Below, in pieces: positions 35,567-43,969 of a DNA stretch of 64,000 bases. A program made the translations under genes and the position numbers. Source of the stretch: CAYYFX01 sp046330135. Lineage in GTDB: Bacteria > ARS69. A model generated the notes under the pieces. It ran no database searches. It was not told the DNA's origin and saw only the letters and a list, made by a program, of their open reading frames with translations. Where the stretch lies: the NCBI GenBank assembly GCA_046330135.1, contig JAXLTI010000004.1, forward strand, positions 372,001 through 436,000. The letters run 5' to 3'. How positions within the stretch are numbered: the stretch's first letter is position 1; each line of letters opens with the position of its first letter.

Positions 35567-36283
35567 TCACTCCAGCAAGTACTCCACCGTGGTGACCACG
35601 CGGAGCGTCTTCGCCGGCTGCGCCTCCTCCGAGATTCCCGGCGCGCGATCGCGCGGCTGGATCTCGAAGACGCCCTGCGAGGCGCGATGGATGCCGCCGA
35701 GGTGCGCGCCCGAGTCCTGCGCGAACTTCGTGGCGGCCTCGCGCGCCGAAGCCGTGGCCTCGGCGATCATCTGCGGCTTGAAGTCGTTGAGCTTCGTGAA
35801 GAGGTAGGTGGGACCCATGCCGCCGCCGCCGAGCGCCACGCCGGCATCCACCAGCTCGCCGACCTTCTGGCTCGCGGCGCGCACCTTCGCCACGTCGTTC
35901 GAGCGCACCATGATCGTCTGGGTGACGACGAAGCGGCTCTGGACCGGGCCCTGCACCCAGGACTGCGCGTGGCGGTCCTCCACCTCGAGCCCTTGGAGCT
36001 GCACGCCCGAGGAATCGATGCCGGCACGCCCGAGGAACTCCACGATGGCCTTCTGGTGCGCCTCGATCCGCGCCTGGGCGCGTGCGAGGTCGTCATCGGT
36101 GGCGACGTGACGGATCGGCCAGAGCGCCAGGTCCGCCTCCACGTCGCGCTCGGCCACGCCCTTCACGCTTACGAAGCGGTCGGCGCTCCGGCTCTTGACG
36201 ATGCCGTTGCCGATGAAGAAGCCCGCCAGCGCGAGCCCGAGCCCCACGACGATCGCCCCGAAATGCTGAGTTCTCTCGGCCAT
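35567..36283 (-). CDS. SIMPL-domain (DUF541) exported protein
   Basis: 238 aa. The N-terminal anchor/signal helix is at 9-28. The SIMPL domain covers the rest (VSVKGVAERDVEADLALWPI, SGVQLQGLEVEDRHAQ, VSSQTIMV-type strand, AREAATKFAQDSGAHLGGI). Members are periplasmic or membrane-anchored and linked to outer-membrane and oxidative-stress phenotypes, with no known enzyme activity. It is divergent from the epimerase gene. Confidence 0.9.
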   Translation of the reverse strand: MAERTQHFGAIVVGLGLALAGFFIGNGIVKSRSADRFVSVKGVAERDVEADLALWPIRHVATDDDLARAQARIEAHQKAIVEFLGRAGIDSSGVQLQGLEVEDRHAQSWVQGPVQSRFVVTQTIMVRSNDVAKVRAASQKVGELVDAGVALGGGGMGPTYLFTKLNDFKPQMIAEATASAREAATKFAQDSGAHLGGIHRASQGVFEIQPRDRAPGISEEAQPAKTLRVVTTVEYLLE

Positions 36284-36426
36284 GGCGAACTCCTTTCCGA
36301 AGGCGCATTCTAAGTCCCCGGGGCGTCCCGGCCAACCGGTGGGTGATTGCCGCGCGTCGAGGCGGGGCGACCCTCCGATTCGGCGGCGCCTCGCCCGTGC
36401 CCGACGACTCCACCGAGGGAGGCATC

Positions 36427-37335
36427 ATGCAGATCCGCGGCACGACGGCGCTCGTCACGGGCGCGAACGGCTTCGTGGGCACGCGCCTCTCTCGCCGGCT
36501 CCTCGAGAAGGGGGCGGCGGTGCGAGCGCTCGTCCGGAAGGCCGGCGGCTCGGGCGAGCTGGCGGCGGCGGGCGCCACGGAGATCGTGGGCGAATTCACG
36601 GAGGCCGGAGCGGCGCGAGAGGCGACGGCCGGCGTGGACGTCGTGGTGCATTGCGCGGCGGCGTTCGGGCCGGATCTCGCAGGGGCGCGCGCGGTGAACG
36701 AGGGCGGGACGCGCAAGCTCGTGGCCGCATCGCGGGCGGCGGGCGCGAAGCGATTCGTCCAGATCTCCACGGTGGCCGTGTACGACCTGGCAGCGAACCC
36801 GCCGTTCGTGGACGAGGACTCGCCGCTCAAGACTGAGGGCGACGCCTACGGCATCACGAAGGCGGAGGCCGACCTCGTGGTGCTCGAGGCGATCGCGGCC
36901 GGTTTCCCCGCGACGATCCTTCGCCCGGTGGCGATCCTCGGCGTCCACCCCACGTCCACCTGGTCCATCAAGGTCCCCGAGCGCGTGCGCGACGGGAAGA
37001 TCCCGCTCGCCCTCGACGGGCGGAACACGTGGTCGTGGGTGCACGTGGAGAACTTGGCGGATGCGCTCGTGCTCGCGCTGGAGAAGGACGCGGCGATCGG
37101 GCGCATCTACAACGTCGTCGACGGGCAGTCCACCTGGCGCGCCTTCACCGACGACATCCGCCGCTGGTTCGGCGCGTCGCCGCTGCCCACGAAGTCCCGC
37201 GAGGAGCTGGTCCCCGGGCAGTACTGGACCGGACGCTTCTCGAGCGAGCGCCTCCGCCGCGAGCTGGGTTGGACTCCGCGTCTCAGCTACTGGGACGGGA
37301 TGGGGGAAGCCGAGGCGTACTGGCGGGCGCACTGA
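36427..37335 (+). CDS. NAD-dependent epimerase/dehydratase (extended SDR)
   Basis: 302 aa from ATG 36427, which has GAGGGAGGC just upstream. A longer frame from 36343 is not needed. The Rossmann motif TGANGFVGTR starts near residue 11. The catalytic YGIT-K (Y-x-x-x-K) follows an ISTVAVYD strand whose Ser/Thr completes the site. The C-terminal substrate part has GRIYNVVDG and RELGWTPR, typical of nucleotide-sugar or 3-beta-HSD-like members. No sugar gene is adjacent, so the substrate is open. Confidence 0.88.
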   Translation: MQIRGTTALVTGANGFVGTRLSRRLLEKGAAVRALVRKAGGSGELAAAGATEIVGEFTEAGAAREATAGVDVVVHCAAAFGPDLAGARAVNEGGTRKLVAASRAAGAKRFVQISTVAVYDLAANPPFVDEDSPLKTEGDAYGITKAEADLVVLEAIAAGFPATILRPVAILGVHPTSTWSIKVPERVRDGKIPLALDGRNTWSWVHVENLADALVLALEKDAAIGRIYNVVDGQSTWRAFTDDIRRWFGASPLPTKSREELVPGQYWTGRFSSERLRRELGWTPRLSYWDGMGEAEAYWRAH

Positions 37336-37367
37336 GCGGCCGCTTCCATCGTGGCGATTCTCCCCGC

Positions 37368-37961
37368 TCAGCCTCCGGCGGCCGGCATCACCGCCGCGGG
37401 CGCCTCGCCGTCCTTCACGCGCGTGCTCCGGATCTCCTCCATCCAGTTCTCCTTGCCGTCCTGATACCACGTCCACTGCGACGTGAACTCGTCGGCCCCC
37501 GCGAACTTGAAGATCACCTTGTCCATGTGACCCTCGTCGCGGCTCGGCAGGTTCGTGCCGTCCAGGAACTCGAAGGTCATCTGCGAGAGGTCGGGCGCCG
37601 CCGAGGTCAGCACGAGCCGCGGCTGGTTCATGGCCACGCAGTAGTGCGTGAGCAGCAGACGATCTCCATCCGGGCAGATCATCGTGACCATCTCCTCGTT
37701 CGGGTGCGCGTCGAAGGACGTCTCCATGAGACACGACTGCTTCGCGATGACGCGGTACTGAACGCGCTCCTCCCAGCCCTTCGTGCTCTTGCCCACCCAG
37801 GTTCCCTCGAGGGTCTTGAGGCGGTCGAAGGCGCGGGCGGCGATCTCGCCGGTGACGGCGGCCGGGGCGTCGCTGGCGGCGGCCGACGCGCGGGGAACGG
37901 AATGCAGCGTGAGGCAGGTCAGGAGCACGGCGACGGCCAGGGGCCGGGAAGGCGAGGACAT
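37368..37961 (-). CDS. Exported DUF1579/lipocalin-like protein
   Basis: 197 aa. The signal peptide at 1-27 ends RASA. LKTLEGTWVGKSTKGWEERVQYRV opens an eight-stranded, lipocalin-like domain, and a second strand set carries FEFLDGTNL and FTSQWTWYQDGKE. The same general fold, without a signal peptide, is found at 41348-41812. The ligand is unknown. Confidence 0.65.
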   Translation of the reverse strand: MSSPSRPLAVAVLLTCLTLHSVPRASAAASDAPAAVTGEIAARAFDRLKTLEGTWVGKSTKGWEERVQYRVIAKQSCLMETSFDAHPNEEMVTMICPDGDRLLLTHYCVAMNQPRLVLTSAAPDLSQMTFEFLDGTNLPSRDEGHMDKVIFKFAGADEFTSQWTWYQDGKENWMEEIRSTRVKDGEAPAAVMPAAGG

Positions 37962-38136
37962 GAGAGAGACCTTTCTGGGGGACGAGACGCTGCGTCGGGC
38001 GACCGGGGCCGGCCCCGCCCGGAGCCGCGCGCCTTCACCCCGCTAGTCGAGCGAGCGCGGGGATCTTCGACATCGCCGTGCCACGCCCCCGCGGAATTGC
38101 TATCTTCCGCCCCCTGCGCAGGCGACGGGGGGGGCC

Positions 38137-38736
38137 ATGGCGCGAACTTTCGTGATCCAGGACGGCTGGTACGGCGGCAAGGTGCTCTCGGTGTCCAAGT
38201 ACGTGAAGCAGGTGGACGGCGTCGAGATCAAGATCCTGCACGACATCACGAATCCACGGACCCGGCAGCTCCGCTGGACCCAGACCGTCTCCGAGAACGG
38301 CTCGTTCTTCAAGGCCTGCGGCCTGAGCACCTATGTGGACCCCTGGGCCCCGAACGTGGACCCGTCGGGCAAGACGGTCTGCAAGGCGGACGACACGAAG
38401 CCGTTCTACTGGACCGACGCGGAGTACAGGGGCAAGGACGGCCCGTACTTCTACGACAAGCCGTCGGAGGGCGCGCCGGCCGCCGGCAACACGTGGCTCC
38501 GTTTCGTCACCTCGCTGACCGAGGCGCGCTCCACGAACGTGATCGTCCTCGCGTCGGTCGTCTGGGGCTTCGACCGGGCGGCCGGGGGCGCGGTGACGGT
38601 GATCGAGCCCCGCCGCGCGACGCCCCCCGAGCGCAGCGGGCACATGCGCGTGCTGAAGAGGATGTACCCGAGCTACGACTACAGCTACTTCGCCCCGGAC
38701 GTGGAGCCCAACGCCTCGGGCGACGCGATCGCCTGA
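38137..38736 (+). CDS. Protein of unknown function
   Basis: 199 aa, no signal peptide and no membrane helix. It is rich in aromatic residues (QDGWYGGKVLSVSKYVKQ, KPFYWTDAEYRGKDGPYFYD) and probably mostly beta. I do not recognise the family. It has two Cys and no obvious catalytic triad. A 10-bp hairpin follows the stop. The neighbouring genes are unrelated. Confidence 0.6.
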   Translation: MARTFVIQDGWYGGKVLSVSKYVKQVDGVEIKILHDITNPRTRQLRWTQTVSENGSFFKACGLSTYVDPWAPNVDPSGKTVCKADDTKPFYWTDAEYRGKDGPYFYDKPSEGAPAAGNTWLRFVTSLTEARSTNVIVLASVVWGFDRAAGGAVTVIEPRRATPPERSGHMRVLKRMYPSYDYSYFAPDVEPNASGDAIA

Positions 38737-38776
38737 CGGGAAGCGCAGCACGGCTCGCGCCGCGCCGCGCTTCCCG
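38737..38776. terminator. 10-bp hairpin between convergent genes
   Basis: CGGGAAGCGC (38737-38746) and GCGCTTCCCG (38767-38776) with a 20-nt loop. It starts directly after the stop of the 38137 gene and can serve the convergent TPR gene too. Confidence 0.55.
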
Positions 38777-38800
38777 GCAACGCCGCCGCGCGGGCGAGCG

Positions 38801-40489
38801 TCACATCCGCGAGCTGGTCAGCTGGATGTCCGCGGCCGCCCAAGCCTTCTGGAAGCGCTTGTGGACGTCGGCCGCGTCGGCCTTCTTGCCTTCCGCAGAG
38901 AGCGCCTGCTCGAGCCCGAAGAGAGACCACCCGTTGTCCGGGTAGAGCTGCAGGTCCTCCCGGTACACCGCCTCCGCTTCCGCCGGCTTCTTCGCGGCCA
39001 GCAGCGCCGCGCCGAGATTCTGCCGCACGGGGAAGAACCAATCGGGCGGCTCGTCGTACGTGAGCCCGTCCGCCTTCGCGACGGCGTCGCGCAGCGCGGC
39101 GACCGCTTCGTCGTGCTTCCCGCGGCTGGAAGCGATCTCGCCCGTCAGCACGCGCTCGGCGATGTCCACGAGCGCTTCCGTGGTGTTGAGATTGAGGATC
39201 GTGAGCGACTTCAGCGTGGAGTCCTTCGCCGCCTCGCGCAGGGCCGCCAGCTCCGCGTCCGCCTCCTTCGGATGACCGGTGCGCTCGAAGGCCAGCCCGC
39301 GCGCGAAGTGGCGGACGGCGCGCGGGTAGACGAGATCCTCGGAAGGCTCCGGCTCCAGCAGGATGTCCTTCCACCAGCCGAAGCGCACCATCCCGAACAG
39401 CGGAATGCACGACCAGTGCTGCATCATGCCGCCGGCCACGGGGTCGTGGTACATCTCCTTCGCCACGAGCGCCGCCGTGTGCCGCGCGGCCTCGAGCGCC
39501 ACCGCGCTCCGTCCCTCGAAGGTGGCCGTGGTCCAGAGGAAGTGGTGGTTGTGCGTGCGGTACGCGAGCGGATAGATGCCCTGCGCGTGGCACGACGCCA
39601 CGTACGCGTCGTCCGCCTGGATGGCCTTCTCGTTCACCGCGGAGCCGTCGTGGTACTGGCCGGTGCGGATGTAGATGTGCGACGGCATGTGCACGAGGTG
39701 CCCCTGGCCGGGACAGAGCTTGCCGAGCCGCTCGGCGCAGGGCAGCGCACGCTCCGGGTTCTTCGACGCCTCCACTGCGTGGATGTAGAAGTGGTTCGCG
39801 CCCGGATGATCCGGGTTCAGCTTCAGCGCCATCTCGAGCAGGTTGACGATCTCGGGCGTCCAGGCGTGCTCCTCGAACGTCTTGCGGTCGTAGTAATCCC
39901 ACGGGTGCGTGTCCATGCGCGCCTCCGCGGCGAGCGTGAGCACGTCCACGTCGTCCGGATACTGCCGCGCGACCTCGCGCATGGCGTCCGCATAGGCCAC
40001 GTCGAGGCTCGCTCGATCCTGCGGCGCGGCGGCGACGTAGCGCTTGAGCAGGGCGCCGATCAGCGCCTGCTCCTTCGACGAAGCGAGGTGCGAGAACTCG
40101 TGCGCCTTGTTCAACGCCTTCCACGCCTCGGGGTTGTCGGTCGGCTCCATGGGCGCGTTGATGTTCGGTCCGAGCACGAGCGCGATGCCCCACCAGCCCA
40201 TCGCGCACGTGGGATCCAGCTTCACGGCCTCGCGGAAGCTGCGCGCGGCCTCGGCGTGGTTGAAGCCGTAGGCGAGCAGCAGCCCCTGGGAGAAGTACAG
40301 CTGCGCGGTCGGGGAGTTCGTCGTGATCTTGAAGTCGACGTGGCCGAGGCCGTCGAAGAACGGCGCAGGCTTGTTTTCGTCGGCCGCGGGCGCGGCGTCC
40401 TTCGCGTCCGCAGCGGGGGTGGCCGTGTCCGCGGCGAGGGCCGAGCACGGGGCGACGGCGACGAACAGGGCGAGGGCGAGCGAGCGCAT
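38801..40489 (-). CDS. Exported TPR protein
   Basis: 562 aa. The signal peptide at 1-19 ends ALAA. TPR units occur near 60-115 (QLYFSQGLLLAYGFNHAEAARSFREAVKLDP), in the middle (NLLEMALKLNPDHPGANHFYIHAVE) and at 480-545 (AEAVYREDLQLYPDNGWSLFGLEQAL). Between them lie His-rich conserved stretches (GHLVHMPSHIYIRTGQYHD, THNHHFLW) that recur in this family and might bind metal. Function unknown. A perfect -10 box lies upstream. Confidence 0.8.
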   Translation of the reverse strand: MRSLALALFVAVAPCSALAADTATPAADAKDAAPAADENKPAPFFDGLGHVDFKITTNSPTAQLYFSQGLLLAYGFNHAEAARSFREAVKLDPTCAMGWWGIALVLGPNINAPMEPTDNPEAWKALNKAHEFSHLASSKEQALIGALLKRYVAAAPQDRASLDVAYADAMREVARQYPDDVDVLTLAAEARMDTHPWDYYDRKTFEEHAWTPEIVNLLEMALKLNPDHPGANHFYIHAVEASKNPERALPCAERLGKLCPGQGHLVHMPSHIYIRTGQYHDGSAVNEKAIQADDAYVASCHAQGIYPLAYRTHNHHFLWTTATFEGRSAVALEAARHTAALVAKEMYHDPVAGGMMQHWSCIPLFGMVRFGWWKDILLEPEPSEDLVYPRAVRHFARGLAFERTGHPKEADAELAALREAAKDSTLKSLTILNLNTTEALVDIAERVLTGEIASSRGKHDEAVAALRDAVAKADGLTYDEPPDWFFPVRQNLGAALLAAKKPAEAEAVYREDLQLYPDNGWSLFGLEQALSAEGKKADAADVHKRFQKAWAAADIQLTSSRM

Positions 40490-40518
40490 CGAGCGTCTCC
40501 AGGGGAAAGGAAGCCGGG

Positions 40519-40547
40519 ATTATACGCAGGCGAGAAGGCGGATCCAG
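40519..40547 (-). promoter_or_regulatory. Candidate promoter of the TPR gene
   Basis: TATAAT (complement of 40519-40524) is a perfect -10 about 30 nt before the start codon. At 17 nt upstream the -35 position reads CTGGAT, a poor match, so an activator may be needed. Confidence 0.4.
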
Positions 40548-40773
40548 ACGCGCGGAGAACGGTCGACGGAACGAGCGGGCCGCTGCGGCGCCGGGGCAGC
40601 GAACGGTTCCGGCCCGGCGGGAGGCCCTGGTCGCGGCGCGGTCCCGCCGAGTTCCCGCAGGGGCGGAGTGGCTGCTCGAGGTCGGAGGACCCGGGCCCGG
40701 CCGGGGACCGACCTCCCATCGAAAGTTCGGTGGCGCCCAGGAAAACGAATTGACGCCAAAGCGGCTATTGTGC

Positions 40774-40785
40774 TTTGATTTCAAA
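40774..40785 (+). promoter_or_regulatory. Small palindrome at the start of the Lrp/AsnC gene
   Basis: TTTGA-TT-TCAAA directly before ATG 40788, in an AT-rich patch. TTGACG at 40750-40755 could be a -35 box. Lrp/AsnC regulators often bind AT-rich dyads in their own promoter. There is no ribosome site, so the message may be leaderless. Confidence 0.3.
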
Positions 40786-40787
40786 TC

Positions 40788-41312
40788 ATGGAGCGCGAAA
40801 ACGACACTGATTCGAAAGCGTCCTCCGGCGGCGGCCTCGAGCTCCGCCTCGACTCGGACCTGGACGGGTTGGACCGCCGGCTGCTGTCCCGGCTCATGCG
40901 GGACGGCCGCGCCAGCTGGGCCGACCTCGCTCACGACCTGCAGCTCACGGCGCCGGCCATCGCTCAGCGGGTGCGGCGGCTCCAGGACCGCGGTGTCATC
41001 CGGCACTTCGCGGCGTGGGTGGAGCCGCAGGTGCTGGCGCCGGTGGGCGCGTACGTCACGGTCCGCTTCACGGGCCCCGACCAGCGCGCCGCCTTCCACG
41101 AGCGCATCATCGCGCTGGAGGCGGTCCAGGAGTGCAGCCACCTCGCCGGCGTCGACGACTACCTGCTGAAGGTGCGCTGCGGGTCGCTCGAGGAGCTGCG
41201 GCTGCTCGTGAGCGACACGTTGCCGAGGATTCCGGGAGTCACGCGCGCGCGGGCGAGCGTGGTGCTCTCGTCGATCAAGGACACGCCCGTGCTTCCCGTG
41301 CCGCCCGCATGA
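40788..41312 (+). CDS. Lrp/AsnC-family transcriptional regulator
   Basis: 174 aa. A 25-residue variable head is followed by a helix-turn-helix (LDGLDRRLLSRLMRDGRASWADLAHDLQLTAPAIAQRVRRLQDRGVIRHF). The RAM effector domain follows (VGAYVTVRFTGPDQRAAFHERIIALEAVQECSHLAGVDDYLLKV and VLSSIKDTPVLPVPP). These proteins sense amino acids or related metabolites and act as dimers or octamers. It is next to a DUF1579-like gene, overlapping or nearly so. Its targets cannot be deduced here. Confidence 0.93.
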   Translation: MERENDTDSKASSGGGLELRLDSDLDGLDRRLLSRLMRDGRASWADLAHDLQLTAPAIAQRVRRLQDRGVIRHFAAWVEPQVLAPVGAYVTVRFTGPDQRAAFHERIIALEAVQECSHLAGVDDYLLKVRCGSLEELRLLVSDTLPRIPGVTRARASVVLSSIKDTPVLPVPPA

Positions 41313-41347
41313 CCGAGGGCGGCGCCGCTTCGAAGGAGACCCCAGCG

Positions 41348-41812
41348 ATGGAGATGCCCAAGCCCGGCGACGAGCACCGCCGCCTCGCGAAGCTCGACGG
41401 CAGCTGGCGCGGCGAGGAGCGGATGCTCCCCACGCCCTGGAAGCCCGAGGGGGGAAAGGCGCTCGGACGGATGAGCGCGCGGCTGAGCCTCGGCGGCTTC
41501 TACCTCATCATGAGCTACGAGCAGGAGCAGGACGGTCGGCTGGCGTTCGAGGGCCACGGCGTCCTCGGTTGGGACCCGCGAGGGCGCTGCTACACGATGC
41601 ACTGGTTCGACTCGAGCGGCATCGAGCACGGGGCGCCCGCGATCGGTTCCTGGGACGGCAACGTGCTGACGCTCACGCACGAGACTCATCTCGGGCACAG
41701 CCGCCAGGTCTACGAGGTCGGCGACGGCGAGTACCGCTTCCGCCTCGACAACTCCGCGGACGGGAAGAGCTGGTCCACGTTCCTCGAGGGGATCTACCGT
41801 CGAGCGGACTGA
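41348..41812 (+). CDS. Cytoplasmic DUF1579-like protein
   Basis: 154 aa from ATG 41348, supported by AAGGAG 9 nt upstream and by the family-like opening MPKPGDEHRRLAKLDGSW. ATG 41309, which overlaps the regulator stop as ATGA, is an alternative. The lipocalin-like beta-barrel signature strands are GSWRGEERM, GRMSARLSLGGFYLIMSYEQ, GHGVLGWDPRGRCYTMHWFDSSG and KSWSTFLEGIYRR. Ligand unknown. It is probably cotranscribed with and perhaps controlled by the Lrp/AsnC regulator. Confidence 0.75.
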   Translation: MEMPKPGDEHRRLAKLDGSWRGEERMLPTPWKPEGGKALGRMSARLSLGGFYLIMSYEQEQDGRLAFEGHGVLGWDPRGRCYTMHWFDSSGIEHGAPAIGSWDGNVLTLTHETHLGHSRQVYEVGDGEYRFRLDNSADGKSWSTFLEGIYRRAD

Positions 41813-41820
41813 CCGCCGAG

Positions 41821-42324
41821 CTATTCCACGTCCCGCCGTCTCGCGGCGAGAACGTCCAGGTCGAGGCAGATGCGGTTCGCGGGCACGAAGCCTTCGCGAT
41901 GGAAGAAGTGCAGCAGCTCCTGGTCGTCCCAGCCCACTTCGGTCCGGAGCTGCGGGATCCCGAGGCCTTCGAGGTTCTGGCACAGCTGCGCGAGCAGCGC
42001 GGCGCCCACGCCCACGCGCTGGAAGTCCGGGCTCACGCCGATCGTGTCCAGCACGGCCACCGCTTCCACCACGCCGAACTCGCCGTAGTACACGCGCGCG
42101 AGAAGGAAGCCGGCGAAGGCGCCGTCGTGCTCCGCCGCGAGCGAGACCTCCACGCCCGTGTCCGCGAGCGCGTTCGCGAGCTTCAACCGGAAGTACTCGT
42201 CCCGGCGGCGCCCGGTGATGCGCGCGTCCAGCAGGATGACCGCGTGCAGATCGTCCGGCCTGAGCCGCCGCACGACGATCTTCGATGCTTCCACCGTCGA
42301 CTCCTCCGTCCTCATCCGATCCAT
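41821..42324 (-). CDS. GNAT-family N-acetyltransferase
   Basis: 167 aa from ATG 42324, with AAGGAGAGG upstream. The acetyl-CoA site reads VLDTIGVSPDFQRVGVGAALLAQL (motif A, Q/R-x-x-G-x-G/A). The N-terminus has VVRRLRPDDLHAVILLD. The upstream frame to 43044 is a shadow. It follows the SDR gene by 68 nt at the tail of the benzoyl-CoA cluster and could be part of that transcript. The acceptor molecule is not known. Confidence 0.85.
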   Translation of the reverse strand: MDRMRTEESTVEASKIVVRRLRPDDLHAVILLDARITGRRRDEYFRLKLANALADTGVEVSLAAEHDGAFAGFLLARVYYGEFGVVEAVAVLDTIGVSPDFQRVGVGAALLAQLCQNLEGLGIPQLRTEVGWDDQELLHFFHREGFVPANRICLDLDVLAARRRDVE

Positions 42325-42392
42325 GTCCTCTCCTTCCGACGCGTTCGCTCGGGCGTCGCGCCGTCGGCGCACGCCGAAGTCCGCCTTCGCGC

Positions 42393-43124
42393 TCACGCGA
42401 TGAGCTGGCCGCCGTCGACGCGCAAGACCTGCCCGGTCACGTGACGCGCGAGATCCGATGCCAGGAAGAGCGCCACGCGCGCCACGTCCTCCGGCTCCGC
42501 GATTCTCCCGAGCACCGTCTCGCGGCGTGCGGCCTCCACGACGTCGGCGGGCAGGCCCTTCGTCATGGCCGTGGCCACGAGCCCCGGCGCGATCGCGTTC
42601 ACGCGCACGCCGGACGCGCCGAGCTCCCGCGCGGCGGTCTTCGCCAGGGCGATGAGCCCGGCCTTGCTGGCCGCGTAGTTCGCCTGCCCGAGCTTCCCCC
42701 GCTCCCCGTTGATCGAGGCGACGAGGATCACGCGCCCGTGGCTCGAGCGGCGGAGCAGCGGCGCAAGCGCGCGCAGGAGGAGGAACGCCGAGTCGAGGTT
42801 CACGGCCATCACGCGGCGCCAATCCGCCGGCGCCATCTTCCAGATCACGGCGTCGCGGACGATGCCTGCGCAGTGCACGAACACGTCGAGCGCTCCGGCG
42901 TCCGCGGCGACCTCCCGGACGAGGCGCTCGATGTCCGCCTCGTCGGCGAGATCGCACGAGCGCCGCTCGATGCCGGCGGGGGTGACGAGCCCTTCGAGGT
43001 CGCACCCGATCACGCGAGCGCCGGCGTCGCGCAGGTGCTCGCACACGGCGGACCCGATGCCGCCCGCCGCGCCCGTGACGAGCGCGACGCGTCCCTCCAG
43101 CGACAGGAGCGCGGCGACGCTCAC
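42393..43124 (-). CDS. Short-chain dehydrogenase/reductase at the end of the benzoyl-CoA cluster
   Basis: 243 aa from GTG 43124, overlapping the BcrD stop as GTGA. NAD(P)-binding TGAAGGIGS lies at about 18-26. The active site has NLDSAFLLL, the catalytic Ser in VASINGE, and YAASK. The C-terminus ADLARHVTGQVLRVDGG is typical of 3-oxoacyl-ACP/3-hydroxyacyl-CoA-type reductases. Coupled translation with bcrD suggests a step in the same route, for example handling the ring-opened hydroxyacyl-CoA product. That is inference. Confidence 0.85.
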   Translation of the reverse strand: MSVAALLSLEGRVALVTGAAGGIGSAVCEHLRDAGARVIGCDLEGLVTPAGIERRSCDLADEADIERLVREVAADAGALDVFVHCAGIVRDAVIWKMAPADWRRVMAVNLDSAFLLLRALAPLLRRSSHGRVILVASINGERGKLGQANYAASKAGLIALAKTAARELGASGVRVNAIAPGLVATAMTKGLPADVVEAARRETVLGRIAEPEDVARVALFLASDLARHVTGQVLRVDGGQLIA

Positions 43125-43969
43125 GGCGACACGAGCACGCCCCGACTCGCGAGCTTCCGAGCGCGGAACGCTCCCCACAGCGCGGCGCCGATGGCGCCGG
43201 CGAGAATGCTCTGCTCGTGGCTGCGGATCTCGAGCTCCGCGCCCTTCTCGTTCGCGATCTGCCGGATCGCCGCGAGGAGCCCCGTGTCCGCCGCGAGCCC
43301 GCCCGTCACCAGCACCACGCCGCGCGCGCCCGCCGCGGTGAGGAGGCGGTGGTAGCGCCCGGCCATCGAGTCGTGGATGCCGCGCAGGATGTTCGGGATG
43401 GAGATGCCGCGCGAGACCATGTTGATGACGTCCGTCTCGGCGAGAACCGCGCAGATCGACGAGCACTTCTCGGGGTCGTCCGCCTGCAGGGACAAGGGGC
43501 CGATCTCGGGCAGCGTCACGCCGAGGTAGCGGCAGATGTTCTCGAGGAATTGCCCGGAGCCCGACGCGCACTGGCTCGTCATGCGGTAGCTGACGACCTT
43601 CGCGCGCTCGTCCATGAGCACGGCGCGCGCGTGGAGCGCGCCGATGTCGATCACGGCGCGCGCTTGCGGGTCGAGGAAGAGCGCGCCGCGGGCGTGCGTC
43701 GTCATGCCGTAGAAGTGCCCGCTGCGGAACGCCACGGACTCCCCTTCGCCCGTGGTCGCCACGTACGCGAGGTCCTCCCGGGACACCCCCGCTTCCGCGA
43801 TCACCGCCGGCACCGTTTCGTCCACGACGGCCAGGGGATCCCGCCGGCGGATGCGCTCGGTGCGGGACGCGAGAAGCCGGGCGCTTCCGTCGCCCGCGTC
43901 CTCCATCACGGCGACCTTGACCGCCGAGGACCCCACGTCGATGCCCGCGGTGAGGAGCACGTCGCTCAT
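43121..43969 (-). CDS. bcrD: Benzoyl-CoA reductase, ATPase subunit D-like (BadF/BcrD activase family)
   Basis: 282 aa from ATG 43969, overlapping the BcrA stop as ATGA. The nucleotide-binding ASKHA motif TAGIDVGSSAVKVAV opens the protein. The shared [4Fe-4S] ligands are in SQCASGSGQF and KCSSICAVLAETD. It pairs with BcrA to form the ATP-hydrolysing half that drives low-potential electrons into the ring-reducing half. Length equals that of the Thauera-type subunit as I recall it. Order and coupling with bcrA support the assignment. Confidence 0.88.
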   Translation of the reverse strand: MSDVLLTAGIDVGSSAVKVAVMEDAGDGSARLLASRTERIRRRDPLAVVDETVPAVIAEAGVSREDLAYVATTGEGESVAFRSGHFYGMTTHARGALFLDPQARAVIDIGALHARAVLMDERAKVVSYRMTSQCASGSGQFLENICRYLGVTLPEIGPLSLQADDPEKCSSICAVLAETDVINMVSRGISIPNILRGIHDSMAGRYHRLLTAAGARGVVLVTGGLAADTGLLAAIRQIANEKGAELEIRSHEQSILAGAIGAALWGAFRARKLASRGVLVSP

